Positions 34,228 through 37,574 of a stretch of DNA of 37,574 nucleotides are shown here, piece by piece (the stretch's first letter is position 1; each line of letters opens with the position of its first letter). The notes beneath the pieces are model-generated. The model was not told the DNA's origin, made no database searches, and was given only the letters and a program-made list of their open reading frames with translations. The stretch is from Candidatus Adiutrix sp. (GTDB lineage Bacteria > Desulfobacterota > Desulfarculia > Adiutricales > Adiutricaceae): assembly GCA_031261565.1 (NCBI GenBank), contig JAISJK010000053.1, positions 1-37,574 on the forward strand. Reading direction: 5' to 3'. The position numbers and the translations under genes were made by a program.

Positions 34228-35664
34228 ATGCCCCCAAAATTTTTAGCCTTTTTCTTTGTTTTGCTTTTAAGCGGCCCGGCCGCCCAGGCCCAGGATTTCG
34301 CGGTCAAAGATATTGACTGCGGCCAGTGGCCGGAAGTGCGGCTGACCGTGCAACTGCCGGAAGCCCAGGAGACCGCAGACCACTACACTTTAAGCCTCCC
34401 GGCCGAGGGCCAGCCCCTGAAGGCCGCCAGCCTGGAAGGCCCCAAAGACCCCATTGAGCCTCTCAGCATTGTGGTGGCCCTGGACACCAGCCCCAGCCTG
34501 AGCCGGGCCGACTTTGCGGCCGCCAAAGAGGCGCTTGGGGATTACGCCGCCCAGTTGGAATCGGGGGAGAGGCTGGCCCTGCTGGGCTTTAACGACCATG
34601 TGCAGGCCGTCACCGGCTTTACCGCTGACCAGGCCGTGATCGCCAACTCTTTAAAAGGGCTGTCCCTCGCCGGCTCCAAGACGGAATTATATAAAGCCAT
34701 GCGCTTTGGCGTGGATTTGTTGAAAGATGCTCCCGGTCGCCGGCTTTTGCTGGTCGTTTCCGATGGCTGGGACGAGGGCCGGGAAGTCACCAGTTGGCAG
34801 GTGCTGAAAGCCGCCCAGGAGCATAAAGTCCAGATAAACGCCATCGGCTTGCCCGGCAAGAGCCCGGACTCAGATAACCATCTGGCCATCCTTGAAAATC
34901 TGGCCAAAGATACCGGCGGGCTGTATCGTAAAGCCGGCTCCCCCGCTTCCCTGTCCCTGGCTGTTTACGATCTTTTGAAGGCCCAGCGCCAGACCCGGCC
35001 CAATGGCTATCAGTATGAGCTGAAATTCATTCTGCCCCCCACCGGGCCGGGGGCGGAGCCGGATATCAAAGCTACCTTGACCCGCCAGATTGGGGCTAAC
35101 GGCCAAACTCTGAGCCTCACCCTGACTCCGCCCAGGGCCGCCGATACACCACCGGCTACCCCGGACGCCGCCGCTCCGGAACCGGAAGATATTCCCTGGT
35201 GGCAGCAGCCCTGGGCCTGGGGGAGCGCCGCCGTTGCTGTCGTGCTGCTTATCATTCTGGTGGTGATCCTGACCCGCCGCAAATCAGCCGCCCGCGCCGC
35301 CCGCAATCAGGCCACCGTGGCTCTGAATATCACCCCAAACCGTCACACCGTGGCTGTTCAGTCGCCCCGCCAGTCCAGCCCCTTTATTTTAGAGCTGACT
35401 GAGCTGGGCCTGCGCTTTTCCCTATCTCCCGGCACGGCCACTCTGGGGGCCGGCCCCGGCAATGATTTTCAGGTGGACATCCCCACGGTGTCCGGCAAAC
35501 ACGCTGAATTTCAGGTGACCACGACCGAGTGCCGGGTCAAGGATTTAAACTCGACCAACGGCACCCAGGTCAACGGCCGGAATATCAGCCAGTGGACAAT
35601 TTTAAAAAACGGCGACTGGCTGACCTTTGGCACGGCCAGGGCCATGCTGCGCCTGAACCGCTAA
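34228..35664 (+). CDS. Secreted VWA-membrane-FHA protein
   Basis: A 478-residue protein with a signal peptide cut after about residue 21 (AAQA-QDF). A von Willebrand factor A domain spans about 80-260 with an intact MIDAS: Asp86-x-Ser-x-Ser in VVALDTSPSLS, a Thr in GSKTELY and Asp in VVSDGWDEG. A Pro-rich stalk leads to a membrane segment at about 331-352 (AAVAVVLLIILVVIL followed by TRRK). The C-terminus is an FHA domain (LGAGPGNDFQV, SGKHAEF, DLNSTNGTQVN). The metal-binding VWA domain should face the periplasm and the FHA domain the cytosol. It starts 15 bases after the protease gene with GAGAGGAAA as ribosome site. It could sense or hold a periplasmic partner and report by phosphothreonine binding. 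Confidence 0.9.
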   Translation: MPPKFLAFFFVLLLSGPAAQAQDFAVKDIDCGQWPEVRLTVQLPEAQETADHYTLSLPAEGQPLKAASLEGPKDPIEPLSIVVALDTSPSLSRADFAAAKEALGDYAAQLESGERLALLGFNDHVQAVTGFTADQAVIANSLKGLSLAGSKTELYKAMRFGVDLLKDAPGRRLLLVVSDGWDEGREVTSWQVLKAAQEHKVQINAIGLPGKSPDSDNHLAILENLAKDTGGLYRKAGSPASLSLAVYDLLKAQRQTRPNGYQYELKFILPPTGPGAEPDIKATLTRQIGANGQTLSLTLTPPRAADTPPATPDAAAPEPEDIPWWQQPWAWGSAAVAVVLLIILVVILTRRKSAARAARNQATVALNITPNRHTVAVQSPRQSSPFILELTELGLRFSLSPGTATLGAGPGNDFQVDIPTVSGKHAEFQVTTTECRVKDLNSTNGTQVNGRNISQWTILKNGDWLTFGTARAMLRLNR

Positions 35665-35677
35665 ACAAGGAGAGAAT

Positions 35678-36283
35678 ATGTCGAGGGAACCAGAAGAAAA
35701 TTTTATTCGCTGCCCAAACGGGCATATCGCCCCCGAGGGCACCCAGTTCTGCCCCTGGTGCGGGGCGGATATCCGCCCGGGCGGCGGTGGCGGGACACAA
35801 AAAATCCAGGATACGGAAAATTATCGGGATACTGTGCCCCTCAACCAGCCCGGCGCGGAAACCGGCGGGCGGCGCACTGTGACCCTGACCCGGCCCGGCG
35901 ATAAGCGCACCATCATCAAACGCCCCGGGGATGATTCATCGCCGGACGCTGGTCAGGCTCGTCTGGTCGGCTTTCTGGTCAGCTACACCCTGTCGCCTTC
36001 CGGCAAATTTTTTGAGCTGCGGGAAGGCCGCCAGAATATCGGCAGTGGCCGGGCCTCCCGGATTCAGGTGGAGGACAAAATGCTGTCCGAGGAACACGCC
36101 ATCATTCTCTATCGCCAGGGCCGCTTCATCTTTGAAGACCGCCTGTCGTCCAACGGCTCCAGCCTCAACGGCCAGGAAGCTATCGGCCAGTTGGAGCTCA
36201 AGCAGGGCGACCAGTTGACCCTGGGCAGTCACACTTATATTTTTGTCTGCATTGAAGTTGAGAAACATGAAGACCATCAATAA
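35678..36283 (+). CDS. Zinc ribbon-FHA protein with Thr-rich linker
   Basis: A 201-residue soluble protein. Cys12, His16, Cys25 and Cys28 suggest a small zinc ribbon (RCPNGH, FCPWCG). A linker carries DTVPL, a RRTVTLTR stretch and a RTIIKR stretch, three Thr clusters that could be kinase targets, as in GarA-type FHA regulators. Residues about 110-190 are an FHA domain (ELREGRQNIGSGRASRIQV, EEHAIILYR, DRLSSNGSSLNG). AAGGAGAG precedes the ATG, 13 bases after the VWA gene. It has no membrane segment and is the candidate soluble messenger of the system. Its end overlaps the phosphatase gene by 17 bases. Confidence 0.88.
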   Translation: MSREPEENFIRCPNGHIAPEGTQFCPWCGADIRPGGGGGTQKIQDTENYRDTVPLNQPGAETGGRRTVTLTRPGDKRTIIKRPGDDSSPDAGQARLVGFLVSYTLSPSGKFFELREGRQNIGSGRASRIQVEDKMLSEEHAIILYRQGRFIFEDRLSSNGSSLNGQEAIGQLELKQGDQLTLGSHTYIFVCIEVEKHEDHQ

Positions 36284-37304
36284 TCAGCCCGGTTTAAGCC
36301 CGGTCATCGGCCAGGCCACCCATACCGGTTTGGTGCGGGAAGCCAATGAAGACGCTTTCGGTTGGTTCAGCACCCCGGCCGGGGAGCTTCTGGTGGTGGC
36401 TGACGGCATGGGGGGCTGCGCCGGCGGGGCCGAGGCCGCCCAGGCGGCCATTGCCGCTTTCCATCAATATGTCAAAGCCGCCCCTGAGGAGCCGGAAACG
36501 CTGTTGCGGCAGGCGGCCAGGGCGGCCGACCAGGCTGTGTCTCAGGTCGGGTTGGCTCACCCGGAGCTGGCCGGGCTGGGCTCCACAATGGTGGCCCTGC
36601 TGATTAAGGGGGCCGAGGCCTATTATATTCATGTGGGGGACAGCCGGCTTTATCGCTTTTCAGGCGGCCGGCTGGAGAGACTGACCCGCGACCATTCCTA
36701 TGTGCAGGAATTGGTGGAGGCCGGGCAGATAACCGAGGAAGAGGCTGAGAGGCACGAAGACCGCAATGTTATCACCCAGTCCTTGGGCGGCAATGTGGAC
36801 GAGGCTCGCCTGACGGTCGGGCGGGCCACCGGCCGGCCCGGGGATATTTTTCTGCTCTGCACCGATGGCCTGTGCGGGCCGGTTTCCGATGTGGCCATAG
36901 GAAAAGCCCTGAGCGGAGCCGGTTCGCCTCAGATCCTGGCCCGGAAGCTGATTGAGCTGGCTTTAAAAGCCGGCGGGCCGGATAATGTCGCCGTGCAACT
37001 GGCCGTCTTCCCCGGCGGGACAGGCCGGACAACTCAGGCCCTGCCCAGAGGCCGAGCCGAGAGGAATGGCCCGCGCTCCCGCCTGCTGTTGGTGGTCTTT
37101 ATTCTGGGTCTGTTGGTCGGCTCGTTGGGCATTTATGTCTGGCAAAACCGGCCGGTTAGGTCTGGCCCACCGGTTGAAGAAACGCCGGCCCCGGCCGAGA
37201 CAGCCCCGGCTTCGGTTCTTGACCAGACCCCGGTGGAAAATAAGCCGAATATCGGCGAGCCGATCCAGATCACCCCGCCCGAACGAAAAAAGCAAGGTGA
37301 GTGA
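36267..37304 (+). CDS. PP2C-type Ser/Thr phosphatase with C-terminal membrane anchor
   Basis: A 345-residue PPM/PP2C phosphatase that should reverse the kinase. Metal and catalytic motifs are complete: REANEDAF, VVADGMGG, LGSTMVAL, VGDSRLYR, TRDHSYVQ, LLCTDGL and GGPDNVAVQL. After the domain, near residue 272, comes a membrane segment (LLLVVFILGLLVGSLGIYVW) and a Pro/Glu-rich tail, which would sit in the periplasm. The ATG at 36267 is chosen because it begins just before the conserved domain and overlaps the FHA gene end; an earlier ATG at 36243 only adds residues in the FHA reading region. Its stop overlaps the start of a second phosphatase (TGATG). Confidence 0.93.
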   Translation: MKTINNQPGLSPVIGQATHTGLVREANEDAFGWFSTPAGELLVVADGMGGCAGGAEAAQAAIAAFHQYVKAAPEEPETLLRQAARAADQAVSQVGLAHPELAGLGSTMVALLIKGAEAYYIHVGDSRLYRFSGGRLERLTRDHSYVQELVEAGQITEEEAERHEDRNVITQSLGGNVDEARLTVGRATGRPGDIFLLCTDGLCGPVSDVAIGKALSGAGSPQILARKLIELALKAGGPDNVAVQLAVFPGGTGRTTQALPRGRAERNGPRSRLLLVVFILGLLVGSLGIYVWQNRPVRSGPPVEETPAPAETAPASVLDQTPVENKPNIGEPIQITPPERKKQGE

Positions 37305-37574
37305 TGAAACTGCCCTGGCCTGAGAGCCAATTAGAGACCATCCTGGGCGCGGTTTCCATGCTGGGCGACCGTGAGGAGCAGCAGGATCGCTATGTGGTCA
37401 GCTACCAAAAGGGGGCGCTTTTCCTGATGGTGGCCGATGGTATGGGCGGGCACAGCGGCGGAGCAGAGGCGGCCGCCATTCTGGCGGCCACCGCTGAAAA
37501 AATGTTTCTGAAAAACCCACATGCCCCGGCCGAAACGCTGTTCCCGGATAATATACAGACATCCCGGCAAAAGA
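37304..37574 (+). CDS. Second PP2C-type phosphatase (partial, cut by window end)
   Basis: An open frame begins at the ATG overlapping the first phosphatase stop and runs off the window, giving about 90 residues. It reads MKLPWPESQLETILGAVSML, then GDREEQQDRYVVSY, LFLMVADGMGGHSGGAEAAA, matching the N-terminal half of a PP2C domain with the metal-binding Asp in ADGMGG. The first acidic motif is QQD rather than NED, as in Stp1-like proteins that read QQD or NQD. It makes two phosphatases in tandem; they differ in sequence, so this is not a fresh duplication. Confidence 0.85.
   Translation, partial: MKLPWPESQLETILGAVSMLGDREEQQDRYVVSYQKGALFLMVADGMGGHSGGAEAAAILAATAEKMFLKNPHAPAETLFPDNIQTSRQK

Noticed and set aside
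30653-37574. Type VI secretion regulatory set (kinase, phosphatase, FHA)
   Set aside because: No Tss, Hcp, VgrG or ClpV gene in the window; the protease and VWA members do not fit that set.
30653-37574. TerY-type cytosolic VWA-phosphatase-kinase triad
   Set aside because: The VWA protein here has a signal peptide and membrane anchor and carries an FHA domain, unlike TerY.

Overview
The window looks like a GC-rich chromosome segment from a Gram-negative, dual-membrane bacterium, probably a deltaproteobacterial (Desulfobacterota-like) lineage. That is inferred from the argG-argH-lipoprotein-lysA-dapF gene order, a cyclic beta-glucan synthase and autotransporter barrels. No 16S gene or other decisive marker is present.

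Layout. (1) 1-3689: the tail of an unknown gene, then an autotransporter gene broken by two frameshifts (one in a G9 tract), then a decayed copy of an autotransporter barrel. (2) 3833-4348: a guanine-deaminase-like enzyme. (3) About 4782-15603: an integrative element of about 10.8 kb in the 3' end of a tRNA-Leu(UAA) gene. A tRNA 3'-end copy marks the far junction, a P4-type integrase sits beside the intact tRNA, and integrase arm-type repeats with the same 12-bp pitch lie at both ends. Inside are AlpA/excisionase-like proteins, a TOPRIM primase, a AAA helicase, an iteron-like array (putative origin), a recombination set (ERCC4 nuclease, Cas4/RecB-like nuclease, RecT, SSB) and an unknown cargo gene. 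There are no capsid or packaging genes, so it resembles a phage satellite or a replicating integrative element. It is marked by a 9-bp motif (CCACAAGGG) seen nine times inside it and not found by eye elsewhere in the window. (4) 15580-21629, minus strand: argG, argH, an LptM-like/fibronectin lipoprotein, lysA, dapF and tRNA-Leu form one biosynthetic operon (arginine and diaminopimelate/lysine) with a good sigma70-type promoter. (5) 21636-30347: a 2903-residue cyclic beta-1,2-glucan synthase, divergent from (6) 30653-end, plus strand: a phospho-signalling operon.

The most interesting system is the last one. Gene 1 is a Ser/Thr kinase joined through one membrane segment to a formylglycine-enzyme/C-type-lectin-fold domain. 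Its last about 35 residues look like a diversity-generating-retroelement (DGR) variable region. It is followed by a remnant of a Fic gene, a zinc ribbon-FHA-FHA-membrane-trypsin protein, a secreted VWA-membrane-FHA protein, a zinc ribbon-FHA protein, a membrane-anchored PP2C phosphatase and a second PP2C cut by the window end. By predicted topology, kinase, FHA and phosphatase domains face the cytosol while the variable lectin fold, VWA and protease domains face the periplasm. I infer a trans-envelope signalling circuit whose external ligand binder is, or once was, diversified by a DGR encoded outside this window. No reverse transcriptase or template repeat is visible here.
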